From positions 1-64,000 of the forward strand of contig NZ_BCQW01000009.1 of assembly GCF_001552275.1 (NCBI RefSeq): a stretch of DNA of 64,000 nt, in the 5' to 3' direction. The DNA is from Amphibacillus sediminis NBRC 103570 (lineage in GTDB: Bacteria > Bacillota > Bacilli > Bacillales > Amphibacillaceae). Shown piece by piece: positions 26,996 through 36,206 of the stretch. Below the pieces are notes generated by a model, which searched no databases, was not told where the DNA came from, and saw only the letters and a list, made by a program, of their open reading frames with translations. Position numbers and translations under genes: made by a program. Position 1 is the first letter of the stretch; the number at the start of each line of letters is the position of its first letter.

Positions 26996-28840
26996 TTACT
27001 CAATGACCACATCGTAATACCTTAACCAGTAATCAAATTGCCCAAGATAGGCTAGTAACTGTGGACCTTGCATGAGCTGACCAAACCATGGTTCATCGAT
27101 CGTATTGCCCTTATTTTCAACGAGTTGTTCAACGGCATCACGGTCAAAAATTTCAAACAGCCGTGCTTCGGGATCTTGTAAAATAGCTTTAATCCAGTTA
27201 ACCATTGCCTCAGTAAAGTAGGGATGATAAGTTTTGGGATAGGGACTTTTCTTTCTCGTCCTAATTGGCTCAGGTAATATTCCTTTAAGTGCTTCACGTA
27301 ATATTCCCTTTTCTTGTCCACCAGTGTTTTTGATTGACCAAGGAATATTCCAAACATATTCGACTAAATGATGATCACTAAATGGTACACGCGCTTCGAA
27401 TCCTACCGCCATACTCATTCTATCTTTGCGTTCAAGTAACGTCTGCATGAAGCTTTCTTTGTTTAGGTAAAATAATTCTCGCCTGCGCGCTTCTAATGGC
27501 GAATCACTATCAGATCGAGGAGTTTGATCAATAATAGCTTGGTAGCGCTCCGTTCGATATTGATCTAAGTCTAGGTATTGCGCCCACTCTGATCGAAGCA
27601 AACGATTTCTCAAGCGCTTAGATCTAATCCATGGAAAGCCAGAGCGGTTCAGATCCTCCTCTCGATAAAACCATGGATAACCTCCAAAAATCTCATCAGC
27701 ACACTCTCCTGATAAGGCTACCGTTACGTATTGTTTTGTTTGCTGACATAGCCAAAGTAATGACCCATCGACATCAGCCATCCCTGGAAGATCCCGTGCA
27801 ATCACAGCTTCTTTTAACGTCCTTACCAATGTTGGCTGATCAAGGATAAAGCTTTGATGGTCCGTCTGGCTTTGGTCTACAACAAGTGTTAAATAATCTT
27901 GATCTCGAGTTGGTTGAAAGTCATTACCTTCAAAGTACTGATCGTTGTCAGTAAAATCTATTGAAAAGGTGTGTAATGATTGGTTTTTATGTTCTTTTAA
28001 ATACTGAGCCGCAATTGTTGTTATGGCACTTGAATCAATTCCTCCAGATAAAAACGTGCCAATTGGTACATCGGAAACAAGCTGCCGTTCGACTGCATCT
28101 ACTAATAAGCTTCTTACATGTTGAGCAGTCTCCTCAAGGGACTCACGATGTGGCTCACTTGTTAGCTCCCAATATTTTCTCTCTTCAAAGCCTGCTTTGG
28201 AATAAAAGCCATAATGTCCTGCCTTTAGTTCTTTTATACCTTTAAAAACGCCATGTCCTGATGTTCGGGCTGGCCCTAATGCCAATAATTCTTGGAGACC
28301 AGCGCGATCAACAACCGGCTTTATATCTTGGTGTGCCAAAAGAGCCTTTATTTCAGAAGCAAATAAAAGTGTCCCATTATTAAAAGTATAGAATAAGGGC
28401 TTAACCCCTAATCGGTCTCGCGCAATAAAAACGCCATTTTGTTCTGGGTCCCAGACTGCAAAAGCAAAGATGCCATTTAAGCGCTCAAGCGCCTGTTCTC
28501 GCCACTCAATATAACTTTTCAAAAGCACCTCCGTATCTGAATGTGACGCAAAACTCCAACCTACTTTAATCAGCTCGTCACGAATGAAGTCCGTATTGTA
28601 TAACTCCCCATTATAAACAAGCGTATACTGTTTTCCATTTAATTCATACGTCATCGGTTGACAACCACCAGCAGGATCTACTACAATCAAGCGCTGATGT
28701 CCGAAAGCCACGTGTTGATTGAACCATGTTGCCGTTTGATCCGGACCTCGGTGTTGTAATTGCCCAGTCATGTACTCAACTTGAGCAAATTGGTCAATGA
28801 TACCGTCAATAAAATTCACACAACCGACTATTCCACACAT
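26996..28840 (-). CDS. asnO: Glutamine-hydrolysing asparagine synthetase
   Basis: Transfers ammonia from glutamine to beta-aspartyl-AMP. The 614-residue product has an N-terminal glutaminase domain starting with the catalytic Cys2 (MCGIVGCVNF) and with HQRLIVVDP, LVYNGELYN and HSDTEVLL. The C-terminal synthetase domain has the PP-loop FLSGGIDSSAI, ALSGECADEIFGGYPWF and RKDRMSMAVGFEARVPFSD. Length equals AsnO of B. subtilis, the paralogue used in sporulation, and the neighbours yisL and gerP are from the same B. subtilis region. The choice of asnO over asnB rests on those two points. Confidence 0.88.
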   Translation of the reverse strand: MCGIVGCVNFIDGIIDQFAQVEYMTGQLQHRGPDQTATWFNQHVAFGHQRLIVVDPAGGCQPMTYELNGKQYTLVYNGELYNTDFIRDELIKVGWSFASHSDTEVLLKSYIEWREQALERLNGIFAFAVWDPEQNGVFIARDRLGVKPLFYTFNNGTLLFASEIKALLAHQDIKPVVDRAGLQELLALGPARTSGHGVFKGIKELKAGHYGFYSKAGFEERKYWELTSEPHRESLEETAQHVRSLLVDAVERQLVSDVPIGTFLSGGIDSSAITTIAAQYLKEHKNQSLHTFSIDFTDNDQYFEGNDFQPTRDQDYLTLVVDQSQTDHQSFILDQPTLVRTLKEAVIARDLPGMADVDGSLLWLCQQTKQYVTVALSGECADEIFGGYPWFYREEDLNRSGFPWIRSKRLRNRLLRSEWAQYLDLDQYRTERYQAIIDQTPRSDSDSPLEARRRELFYLNKESFMQTLLERKDRMSMAVGFEARVPFSDHHLVEYVWNIPWSIKNTGGQEKGILREALKGILPEPIRTRKKSPYPKTYHPYFTEAMVNWIKAILQDPEARLFEIFDRDAVEQLVENKGNTIDEPWFGQLMQGPQLLAYLGQFDYWLRYYDVVIE

Positions 28841-29040
28841 GTAAACATCCCCCTCACACTTACATTCTCTTGGATATGTATATGCCCAGATGAGTTAGAG
28901 GTGTCGATTATTTAAAACGGAGACTCATGTAACCAAAACCAGTATCCGTTCCTTGTCTTTATGAATATAGATCTGACACAACCGTTGGGGATCTGTTACG
29001 GCATACCAATCAAGAGCAATGTCCTTGAGTTTCGAAACAA

Positions 29041-29071
29041 AAAAAGCCGACATGGCCATGTTTGCGATGTC
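29041..29071 (-). terminator. Intrinsic terminator of yisL
   Basis: GCCGACAT and ATGTCGAC arms (29046-29073), with AAAAA on the plus-strand 5' side giving a T run on the minus strand. It is the last element before the asnO promoter region. Confidence 0.75.
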
Positions 29072-29137
29072 GACAATTCTTTAACGATAAATATCATCTA
29101 GAAGGATGAACGGACATTTGTCTGGCTTGTTTTTCCC

Positions 29138-29518
29138 TTATGGCAAAAAGCCCCATGGCAATCGCCCAAAGCCTAAGCCTAAGACAATCACCAACATAAC
29201 CACAAGCTGAACCAAAAATCCACGCACAGGCTTCGCCTTTGTTAAGCGATATAGCGTCCACTCTAACATGACCACAACCCAAAGCCCAGCGATACTTTTG
29301 ACAATGACCTCTGGAGCATAATTAGACCAAATTTCTGCCTGTGTGTAACGATAAAAAAGCATGAAGCCAGTAAAAATGATGAGTAAGTAGTTGATCCGGG
29401 CAATAAAGTGAAACACACGAGCAATGGTTAATTTACCAGTTACATAATACAACCAACTTAGTCCAAATAAGCACAGAGCTAATACCCAGCTCCCTACGTG
29501 CATATGGATGTACAACAT
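29138..29518 (-). CDS. yisL: YisL-family membrane protein (UPF0344/DUF1516)
   Basis: The ATG at 29518 follows GGGAGGG; upstream in-frame extension has no ribosome site. The 126-residue protein has four membrane helices (VGSWVLALCLFGLSWLYYV, INYLLIIFTGFMLFYRY, VVVMLEWTLYRL, LVQLVVMLVIVLGLGFG), as in the UPF0344 family. The start MLYIHMHVGSW with early histidines is characteristic. Function unknown. In B. subtilis yisL also lies near the gerP operon; here it is divergent from gerPA. Confidence 0.85.
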   Translation of the reverse strand: MLYIHMHVGSWVLALCLFGLSWLYYVTGKLTIARVFHFIARINYLLIIFTGFMLFYRYTQAEIWSNYAPEVIVKSIAGLWVVVMLEWTLYRLTKAKPVRGFLVQLVVMLVIVLGLGFGRLPWGFLP

Positions 29519-29587
29519 ATATCTCCCTCCCTTTCTCCTTCTATAACCACTTTTTATCATTGTTAAACCTTTCTTCAAAAAAAAGAC

Positions 29588-29614
29588 ACAGCGGTTCACC
29601 TCATGCATAGATTA
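29588..29614 (+). promoter_or_regulatory. SigK-type promoter of the gerP operon
   Basis: An ACA at 29588-29590 and CATAGATTA at 29606-29614 match the sigma-K pattern (AC, about 16 bp, CATA-n3-TA). The gerP operon is known to be made in the mother cell late in sporulation under sigma-K. The gerPA ribosome site follows 10 bp later. Confidence 0.65.
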
Positions 29615-29634
29615 ATACAAGAGGGGGAATTCGT

Positions 29635-29853
29635 ATGCCTGCAATTGTCGGCGCTATTAGTGTAAAAACCATTGGTACTTCAAGTGTTCTACATGTTGGC
29701 GACGTGTACTCTATAAACCCTTACTCTCAGGCAAAAACATATGCAGGTGGTGGATCGTTTAATACCGGTGAAGGAGTAACTGTTAGATTAGATAAAGCCA
29801 TTACAAACATCACAGACCAAGATCAATTTGACCAAAATGTTACGGGCATTTGA
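29635..29853 (+). CDS. gerPA: Spore germination protein GerPA
   Basis: Coat-associated protein needed for germinants to pass the coat to inner-membrane receptors. The 72-residue product has the GerPA/GerPF signature MPAIVGAISVKTIG, VLHVGDVYSI, then KTYAGGGSFNTGEG and a C-terminal DQNVTGI. First gene of a six-gene operon in B. subtilis order. AGAGGGGG precedes the ATG. It overlaps gerPB only if a poorly supported upstream start is used. Confidence 0.9.
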   Translation: MPAIVGAISVKTIGTSSVLHVGDVYSINPYSQAKTYAGGGSFNTGEGVTVRLDKAITNITDQDQFDQNVTGI

Positions 29854-29863
29854 GGTAGTGATC

Positions 29864-30058
29864 ATGTTAATTCAGCAAACGATAATGATTCAACAGCTTA
29901 AAATAGGTACGGTGTCTAATGCTTCCGTGGTTCAAATTGGCACTACTGGCTCCTGGCAGCAATTTGCTGATTTATATAATACAGGTCAATTTCAAGCAGC
30001 TTTACCTCAGGCTGAATATGATGCGCCAATTGTACCTTTAGCACCACCAAGCATTTAA
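29864..30058 (+). CDS. gerPB: Spore germination protein GerPB
   Basis: The ATG at 29864 follows GAGGTAG, 11 bp after the gerPA stop, giving 64 residues. It has the family's repeated pattern IQQLKIGTVSNASVVQIGTTGSWQ followed by a proline-rich C-terminus ending in PLAPPSI. GerPB is a small coat protein in the gerP set and resembles GerPD and GerPE in the SSSVLQIG-like motif. Second in the operon. Slightly shorter than B. subtilis GerPB (about 77). Confidence 0.85.
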   Translation: MLIQQTIMIQQLKIGTVSNASVVQIGTTGSWQQFADLYNTGQFQAALPQAEYDAPIVPLAPPSI

Positions 30059-30081
30059 TGATGATCAAAGGAGCTTTGTAT

Positions 30082-30576
30082 ATGAACATGAACCAGAATT
30101 ATTGGTATTACATTAATCAGCAAGCCATCAAAATTAAAGAACTAGAACAGAAGCTATCCTTGCTAGAGGAGCAACTTTCGTCACACCCCCGTACACATAT
30201 AGACAAAATTGAATATCATTTTGATCAATTAAAAATTGAACGGTTAGAAGGAACCTTACAAATTGGGATTAGCCCAGATGATATTGAGCAAATGGCTAAG
30301 TCTTACCCTCCCTATCATCATTTACTCACAGATATTAATCAATTATTACCAAAAGAGGTTGATCAGTTAGCTAATCAATATCAGCTTCGTTTGACAGAGC
30401 AAGAAAAAGAAATGATTCTTCATGATCTTCAACGTCAGCTCCCAGAGCGCGCAAACTATTATTATCAAAAACAGCTTTCTGAACAAGCGATCCAATCAAA
30501 TTTACTTAAAGATATGCGAAATAGTCTTGAACGGCATTTTGAAAACAAGGTGGATGATATAAATGGAAGTTCATAA
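30082..30576 (+). CDS. gerPC: Spore germination protein GerPC
   Basis: The ATG at 30082 is preceded by AAAGGAG; an upstream in-frame ATG (30058) has no site of its own. The product is 164 residues with an N-terminal coiled coil (QQAIKIKELEQKLSLLEEQL), the VDKIEYHFDQLKIERLEGTL-like segment (here IDKIEYHFDQLKIERLEGTL) and GISPDDIEQM typical of GerPC. A second helical region lies near LTEQEKEMILHDLQRQLPER. GerPC is needed for the assembly or function of the gerP set. It is shorter than the B. subtilis protein (about 205). Confidence 0.88.
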   Translation: MNMNQNYWYYINQQAIKIKELEQKLSLLEEQLSSHPRTHIDKIEYHFDQLKIERLEGTLQIGISPDDIEQMAKSYPPYHHLLTDINQLLPKEVDQLANQYQLRLTEQEKEMILHDLQRQLPERANYYYQKQLSEQAIQSNLLKDMRNSLERHFENKVDDINGSS

Positions 30577-30733
30577 TTGGCAATTACAAGTTGGTGAAAT
30601 TGATATACAAACAATGTCCTCTTCTTCAATGTTATTAATCGGTGATAGTAAACATATCCAGCTGTATGGTTACTTTGATACACCACCCGAATCCTACGTC
30701 GTTCCAGTTCCTAAAGTGGAGTTAGATCAATGA
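30563..30733 (+). CDS. gerPD: Spore germination protein GerPD
   Basis: A 56-residue protein (MEVHNWQLQVGEIDIQTM at the start, then SSSSMLLIGDSKHIQLYGYF). The VGEI...SSSxMLLIGDSK pattern is the GerPD signature and its length agrees with the B. subtilis protein (58). It overlaps the end of gerPC by 14 bp and its TGA overlaps the gerPE ATG, so translation is coupled. The AAGGTGG site lies within gerPC. Confidence 0.87.
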   Translation: MEVHNWQLQVGEIDIQTMSSSSMLLIGDSKHIQLYGYFDTPPESYVVPVPKVELDQ

Positions 30734-31086
30734 AACGTACCGCTGTAGTAAAGGATTTAGATGTTATCTCCATATCATCCTCAGCCGTCATTCAAGTTGG
30801 TGATTGTCAAATAACTCAGCCTTTTACAAGACAAATAGCTGTGCAAAAATTTGCGGGTGTGACTGGAAAGGAAGATGAGCAATATGAGAATCACGAAATA
30901 TTTACACGAAAAAATCCTACGTTTCCTGCTCATCATCATCAAACGATACGAACCATAAATCATAATAAAGCCATTAAAGTGAATCGGGTTTCACTAATAG
31001 GTTTAACTACAAGCTCACAAGTTCAAATAGGTTGTTGTGATAACATTCATGCAGAGGCACGGATCAAGCATATTCGCATAATCTAA
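30730..31086 (+). CDS. gerPE: Spore germination protein GerPE
   Basis: The 118-residue product has DLDVISISSSAVIQVGDCQ at its N-terminus and a second related motif NRVSLIGLTTSSQVQIGCCD near residue 85, the GerPE arrangement. Two cysteines sit next to each other in the second motif. It starts in the gerPD stop codon with GTGGAG upstream. GerPE is part of the same coat-permeability set. Confidence 0.88.
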   Translation: MKRTAVVKDLDVISISSSAVIQVGDCQITQPFTRQIAVQKFAGVTGKEDEQYENHEIFTRKNPTFPAHHHQTIRTINHNKAIKVNRVSLIGLTTSSQVQIGCCDNIHAEARIKHIRII

Positions 31087-31208
31087 TGATACAGTGAGCA
31101 TTGCTTTTTGTACATCAAATATGCTATTAACATAAGTCAATTACTTACCAAAATTTATCTAACAAATATCATGATGTTATGAGAAAAAATAAAAAAGGAT
31201 GGGGTCAT

Positions 31209-31427
31209 ATGCCCGCAATTGTTGGACCAATCCAAATTGTTGAAGTTGGTGGCGGGGTGATTAATTTTGGTGATAGCTTTTACCTCGCACCTAAAAGTGC
31301 CTCAAAAACAGCCGCCGGATCTGGTACATTTAATACAGGAAATTTTGTTAATACAAACAGTGGACTAAGTGCCACGACAACATATGATCCAGATTTCCAA
31401 GATCAGGTGCTTGCAGGTAATGCTTAA
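31209..31427 (+). CDS. gerPF: Spore germination protein GerPF
   Basis: The ATG at 31209 (AAAGGATGGGG before it) gives 72 residues: MPAIVGPIQIVEVGGGVINF, then GDSFYLAPKSASKTAAGSG and a C-terminal DQVLAGNA. This is a homologue of GerPA and matches GerPF. It is separated from gerPE by 122 bp, a wider gap than between the other gerP genes, with no terminator seen. A strong terminator follows it. Confidence 0.9.
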   Translation: MPAIVGPIQIVEVGGGVINFGDSFYLAPKSASKTAAGSGTFNTGNFVNTNSGLSATTTYDPDFQDQVLAGNA

Positions 31428-31515
31428 TCGTTCTATTTGCAGCAAGCTACTGATGCAACTGCAGCTTGCTGTAATTCGTTTATAGCGACACTTTCAGCGA
31501 AGTAATAAAATTCCT

Positions 31516-31549
31516 AAAAAGGTTATGGGTATTCCCCCATAACTTTTTT
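31516..31549 (+). terminator. Terminator of the gerP operon
   Basis: AAAAAGGTTATGGG/CCCATAACTTTTTT hairpin with a T6 run. R1 copy g begins about 17 bp further. Confidence 0.9.
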
Positions 31550-31566
31550 GGGTTAAAATCCGATAA

Positions 31567-31815
31567 AATGAAACTTCGTTCAGTGGGGGGGTCGGCGCAT
31601 AGGATGTGCTCGTGCAGACGTTCCGACACGACGTCACGAACTTAGTTAGCTTCCTCTCTCCCTTACTGAACGATAGTTAAACCAATCGGGCCGTTACTGG
31701 CTGTTGGTTCTCCTACTTAGACATAACGTGTTCCCTTATTTTTTGAAGGGGGAGGCTTACAAAAGCCCTTCGATGGGGCGATTAATCGCAGCCCCAGCCA
31801 GTTACACTGCGATAA
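31567..31815 (+). repeat. R1 interspersed structured repeat, copy g
   Basis: Long-loop copy with a left end AATGAAACTTCGTTCAGTGG and a right end CCAGTTACACTGCGATAA. It directly follows the gerP terminator. CTCCTACTT and GAAGGGGGAG are slightly degenerate arms of the second hairpin. Confidence 0.92.
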
Positions 31816-31982
31816 ATTTATCATTAGAGATGATTAAAGCCATGTTAAATGAAGATTATGCTTGCTTAGATTCAATTACTGAATAGAACGTTACAATTAG
31901 AGACTTCTTGGAATGAAGCTAAACAAGATGATGATAGATATTTATTTTTCTTTTGCTACAAATTAATCTTAGCTAGGAAAAC

Positions 31983-32013
31983 TAAAAACCCCTACTCCTT
32001 CAGAGTAGAGGTT
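31983..32013 (-). terminator. Terminator of the CwlO-like gene
   Basis: AACCCCTACTC and GAGTAGAGGTT form an 11-bp stem around CTTCA, with a T run on the minus strand. It lies 10 bp after the stop. Confidence 0.88.
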
Positions 32014-32022
32014 GTTTATCTT

Positions 32023-33246
32023 TTAGTTCACACGGCGTACATGGCCTTTAAATGTATTTGCCCAATAACCACTTGCCATACTTTCAATCGCTACACCTGT
32101 TGATGATTGCGAGCCAATAAATTGGTTATTTCCAAGGTATATGCCTACATGACCATTTACTTTATAGGTATCAAAGAAAACCAAGTCACCCGGCTTCATT
32201 TCACTTGTCGAAACTTTTGTACCGACTGAAGACATTGACGAAGTACTTGCAGGAAGGCTTACTCCACCTTGTCTGAATGCCCAAGCTACAAAACCTGAAC
32301 AATCAAATAACCCACGAGAGATATCGTCTTGATTACGTCCACCACCAAATTTGTATGCTGAATTTCCGATATATTTATAGCCTGCAGAAATAATGTCACT
32401 CATGCTGCCACTTCCCGCACTAACTGTAGGTGCATCAGATGATGAGCTAAATTGAGAGACTTGACCCCCACTCACTTGAGCAGTAGCTTCTTCGCGCTGG
32501 CGGGCAGCTTCTGCACGTGCATTTTCCAACATACGTTCAAGCTCACTATCTTCAATTTCTAAATCTTTAATGATTGCTTGACTTTCTTCTTCTTGTTCTT
32601 TTAATCTCTCTTGTTTTGCTTCATGCTCTTCTTTTTGTTCAAGAATCTGCTGTTGCATCATCTCTAATTCTATTTTAGTTTCTTCAAGCTCTGTTAATTT
32701 TTCTTCTACCAGCGTTTTTTGTTCTTCAACAATAGCCTGATCTATCTCTAATTGTTCGATAAGACCTTGATCAGCTTGGGTAATACGTGTCACCACAGAA
32801 ACGCGGTCAATAAAATCAGTAAAATTTTGTGCGCCTAATAACACATCTAAGTAGCTAAGCACCCCACCACTCTTTTGCAACGCAGAGGCACGATCCTTAA
32901 GAATTTCATAACGTCGTTGGATATCTTCTTCTAGTAATACAATTTCTTCTTCCAATGCTTCAATTTCAGCTTGCTTCTCTTCAACAAGCTCTTCTGTTTC
33001 AGCAATTTTCTCTTCATTAGCCTCAATGGCTTCATTCACACGGTCAATTTCTTCCCGTAAAGTAACCAGGTCAGTTTGAATGTTTTCCAGCTCTTCACGC
33101 TTTTCTGCTAGCTCTGATTGTAATGCTGAACGCGCCGCTTCAATTTGACTTTCTGTTTCAGCAAAAACAGGTTGATTAACTGGTGAGACAAAACTAACAA
33201 TTCCGATCGCTAAGGTTAGGCTCACTACAACTTTTTTACTATTCAC
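32023..33246 (-). CDS. Secreted NlpC/P60 peptidoglycan endopeptidase, CwlO-like
   Basis: The 407-residue protein has a signal peptide (cleavage near VFA-ET), a long N-terminal coiled coil (residues about 30-250, rich in E, Q and K; a degenerate leucine-heptad stretch ALQSELAEKREELENIQTDL) and a C-terminal NlpC/P60 domain. Catalytic Cys is in GLFDCSGFVAWAF and His in NGHVGIYLGNNQF. The layout is that of CwlO/PcsB, DL-endopeptidases that cut stem peptides for wall growth and act with FtsEX. Length is somewhat below CwlO of B. subtilis (about 473). Confidence 0.87.
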   Translation of the reverse strand: MNSKKVVVSLTLAIGIVSFVSPVNQPVFAETESQIEAARSALQSELAEKREELENIQTDLVTLREEIDRVNEAIEANEEKIAETEELVEEKQAEIEALEEEIVLLEEDIQRRYEILKDRASALQKSGGVLSYLDVLLGAQNFTDFIDRVSVVTRITQADQGLIEQLEIDQAIVEEQKTLVEEKLTELEETKIELEMMQQQILEQKEEHEAKQERLKEQEEESQAIIKDLEIEDSELERMLENARAEAARQREEATAQVSGGQVSQFSSSSDAPTVSAGSGSMSDIISAGYKYIGNSAYKFGGGRNQDDISRGLFDCSGFVAWAFRQGGVSLPASTSSMSSVGTKVSTSEMKPGDLVFFDTYKVNGHVGIYLGNNQFIGSQSSTGVAIESMASGYWANTFKGHVRRVN

Positions 33247-33533
33247 GTATTCCCACTCTCACTTTCCTATGTATAGGTTGGTTACTTACTTATGTATGTA
33301 AATCTATGCTTTATACGTCTTAAGTGCTAGATTTATACCAGCACGGCTAGTATAACATCTCTAAATGTCAGTGAGATGATAGAAATGTTACAGTTATATT
33401 TCAATTTTGAAAATAAACCTTCTTTTTCATAACAATTCGATAAATGAGTGGTCATTCTAGTAAGTTGATTTTATTACATTTTTGGCTGATATATTCCAGA
33501 AAGGAAATAGTGTGGAAAAATAAGGGGATTAAT
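33247..33533. other. Upstream region of the CwlO-like gene
   Basis: About 290 bp without a gene, AT-rich. It should carry the promoter and a long leader of the peptidoglycan hydrolase gene. I see no certain WalR box. Confidence 0.35.
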
Positions 33534-33573
33534 GGAAAAACCGAATAACCAGAAGAAACATCAGTTATTCGGC
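33534..33573 (-). terminator. Terminator of aroD
   Basis: CCGAATAAC and GTTATTCGG (33541-33572) with a T run on the minus strand, about 78 bp after the aroD stop. Confidence 0.75.
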
Positions 33574-33650
33574 TCTTAACAATTAGCAGGCCAGCATTTT
33601 AACAAATCTCGATACAAGTAGTTGATATTTAGGATGATTTATCCATTTTT

Positions 33651-34415
33651 CTAGACTGATTTGTCTAATTCTTCTAAGTTCTGATGAATAAGGTCTAAAA
33701 CTGGTCCAATGGCATCACAGTTAATTTGACCTGGGGCTGAAGCCTGCCCGGCACTAGCAAAGGTTATGCTCGATCCAAAAACCTCTCCACTCAGTCGCGA
33801 TAATAAGCCTAGGCCTCCCATTGCCATAGTTACGATTGGAATTTGACTTTTCTGGCTAATTTCATGTGTAACTTCCAATAAACTTAGCACGTCACTAACC
33901 TGTTGGGGCATAACCGCCAGTTTACTTATCGACGCCCCTATTAATTCTGCTTCTTTTAGACGATTAATTAACTCTTCTTTAGCAGGCGTTTTAGTAAAGT
34001 CATGATTAGAAACGATTGTTGCAACATCATGCTGTTGAGCCATGCTAATGATCTGATCTCGGACAACTTCAGACCGTTTTAATTCTACGTCAATTATATC
34101 CGCTAAACCTGATTTAATAACTATTTGATAGAGCTGAAGGTAGGCTTGATCTGTGATTGCTTGAGCACCGCCCTCCTCCTTACTTCTAAATGTAACAATT
34201 AACGGCATTGAACCTAGAATAGTGCGTATCTCGCTTAATGTCGTTTCAATATCCTGACCAAGGAAAAAATCAACTCTCCACTCAGCAAGCTCTGCATCCT
34301 GATGTTTAACTTGTTCTGTTTGCTTTTTAATTTCGGTTAATGTTTGACCAACAATTGGTAAGCAAACCTTGGGACGACCACGCCCTATTTCGACCCCTCT
34401 TATCGATAACATCAT
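33651..34415 (-). CDS. aroD: Type I 3-dehydroquinate dehydratase
   Basis: Third step of the shikimate pathway. It dehydrates 3-dehydroquinate through a Schiff base. The 254-residue product starting at ATG 34415 (AAGGG upstream; an adjacent ATG at 34412 is equally possible) has PKVCLPIVGQT, the ELAEWRVDFF motif, IVTFRSKEEGG, the catalytic His in TIVSNHDFTKTP and the Schiff-base Lys in GASISKLAVMPQ, then VTMAMGGLGLLSRL and a C-terminal SAGQASAPGQI. All family landmarks are intact. It is transcribed alone. Confidence 0.93.
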   Translation of the reverse strand: MMLSIRGVEIGRGRPKVCLPIVGQTLTEIKKQTEQVKHQDAELAEWRVDFFLGQDIETTLSEIRTILGSMPLIVTFRSKEEGGAQAITDQAYLQLYQIVIKSGLADIIDVELKRSEVVRDQIISMAQQHDVATIVSNHDFTKTPAKEELINRLKEAELIGASISKLAVMPQQVSDVLSLLEVTHEISQKSQIPIVTMAMGGLGLLSRLSGEVFGSSITFASAGQASAPGQINCDAIGPVLDLIHQNLEELDKSV

Positions 34416-34704
34416 CAACACCCTTACATAAAATGATAGTCCACATTATACCATGTTCAAATTCAAGTTGGCTATACGAGCTTGATCAAAAGTTACTAAT
34501 CAATAAGAAGGTTTATCCTTTCTGTACTTAAACCTAAAGAATGGAAAAAGGCACATAACTCCATTTGATAGTTTGGCACGATCAAATTTAATTAATTTGG
34601 CCGATTAATCATAGTGTGCGAATAAATACGGAGATAAATTAGGCAAAGCTAGTGCTCATCGATTCACTTTACCGCTAGTTCATTACCGGTCTCCTTTCCT
34701 TTTT

Positions 34705-36177
34705 CTACAGGTACTTTTTTAGACCTAACCACTCATATTCGGCTTCTGGTACCTCAATTTTATTCATAACCTTTATTAGTTTCTGAATCATTTCATTTTC
34801 AATTTGATCATCTTCTAATACATGCTCTTGATTCGGATCATTTTTCAAATCAAATAATAAATGCCCGATCGAATAAGAATCAATAAAGGTTGAAACCTCT
34901 ATTTCTGTATAAGGAAATTGATTTGTAAAACGATTCCCTGGCTTCAATATCATATTATCTAATTGTTGCTTGTTTAAAAAACCACGCATTAAATTATAAT
35001 TTAATGTTTGAATGACGTTTGGACCGTTATCTGGATGTACTGAAGCTCTCATGTAAACATAACGACCATCATAAATGCTTACATGTCCACCGTAAGTTCC
35101 AAAAATGATGCAATCATGTAATTCAGTTTCTTTTCCATCTAGAACAGGAAGTAGAGATTTGCCATCCATATCAAGGTTATTCTCAATACCAAAGTAATCC
35201 AATAATGTAGCCGGTATATCGATCGTCTGGCTCAATACATCACACTTATTACCTTCCAAAGACTTATTTGGAATATTCATAAAGAAAGGTAGATGGATAA
35301 CTTCCTCATACATAGGGGGTAGATTTTTTCCTAACCAGTCATGTTCACCTAATAAGAAACCATGATCAGTATTCACAATAATTAAAGTATCATCCCACAT
35401 ATTATTTTCTTCTAAGAAATCTAAAACTCTACCTAGATGGGCATCACACATTGAAATTAGAGCCGCATATTCTTGTTGCAGTTCATTCAAATCTTCTTCC
35501 GAAATATCATCTGTGACTTTACCATATTTAGGCCAAAAATAAGGATTCTCATTTAGATTCTCATTATACAGTTCACGATATATTTCGGGAACATAGAAAG
35601 GTTCATGAGGATCGAAGCACTCAATTTGTAAAAACCAGTTATCTTCATCCTTGTATGCTTCTAAAAAGTCTAAACCTGCTTGAATGGTGATGACACTAGA
35701 CATATCTTTCTCTTCTACTTGCTTTGTTCGGTTAGCTAAATGTTGATCGAACGATACCCCTTTTTTATTTAAGGGATTTGTTTCACCAGAAGATTTGCCG
35801 AGTTTCCAACGATCGCCTTCTTGTCCTCTGAAGCCTTCCCAGGTTGAGTAGCGATTGTGATACGTCGCACCACCATCTTCAAAGTAATGAGAATGATCAG
35901 TGACAAGATGACAATAAACACCATTTTTTTGCAATACATCGAAAATCGAATGATCAAACGGTTCAAGTTGTCCCCACATTCTATGCATGAAATTGTATCG
36001 CCCGGTATGAAGCTCCCGTCTGGCAGGCATACAAGGCATACTTCCCCCATAAAAATTCTCAAAAGTAATTGTTTTTTGTCTTAACCTTTCAAAATTCGGT
36101 GTTTTAATCCACTCATTACCGAAATTTGATAAAAAACCTCTTGACAGTGTGTCAAACATTAGCATCACAGCACGCAA
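34705..36177 (-). CDS. Cys-type sulfatase
   Basis: The 490-residue arylsulfatase-family enzyme hydrolyses sulfate esters. The formylglycine motif Cys49-Met-Pro-Ala-Arg53 (SMPCMPARRELHTGRY) is intact, so it needs a maturase (anaerobic radical-SAM or FGE); none is in the window. Other blocks are VMLMFDTLSRGFLSNFG (metal-binding Asp9), LVTDHSHYFEDGG, VNTDHGFLLGEHDWLGKN and HLPFFMNIP. No signal peptide, so cytoplasmic. The start is a TTG with AAGGAGGG. It lies downstream of a PTS gene on the same strand, which suggests it desulfates an imported sugar; that is inference. Confidence 0.88.
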   Translation of the reverse strand: MRAVMLMFDTLSRGFLSNFGNEWIKTPNFERLRQKTITFENFYGGSMPCMPARRELHTGRYNFMHRMWGQLEPFDHSIFDVLQKNGVYCHLVTDHSHYFEDGGATYHNRYSTWEGFRGQEGDRWKLGKSSGETNPLNKKGVSFDQHLANRTKQVEEKDMSSVITIQAGLDFLEAYKDEDNWFLQIECFDPHEPFYVPEIYRELYNENLNENPYFWPKYGKVTDDISEEDLNELQQEYAALISMCDAHLGRVLDFLEENNMWDDTLIIVNTDHGFLLGEHDWLGKNLPPMYEEVIHLPFFMNIPNKSLEGNKCDVLSQTIDIPATLLDYFGIENNLDMDGKSLLPVLDGKETELHDCIIFGTYGGHVSIYDGRYVYMRASVHPDNGPNVIQTLNYNLMRGFLNKQQLDNMILKPGNRFTNQFPYTEIEVSTFIDSYSIGHLLFDLKNDPNQEHVLEDDQIENEMIQKLIKVMNKIEVPEAEYEWLGLKKYL

Positions 36178-36206
36178 GTTTATCCCTCCTTAATTTTTAA
36201 CGCTTT

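Noticed and set aside
27052-28245. Several frames of 70-100 codons opposite or shifted within asnO
   Set aside because: Shadows of a well-conserved gene. The same applies to frames inside eno, gpmI, pgk, fabF, the PTS gene and others.
33247-33460. WalR-type TGTWA repeats upstream of the CwlO-like gene
   Set aside because: Only half-sites with wrong spacing were seen, so no operator is reported.
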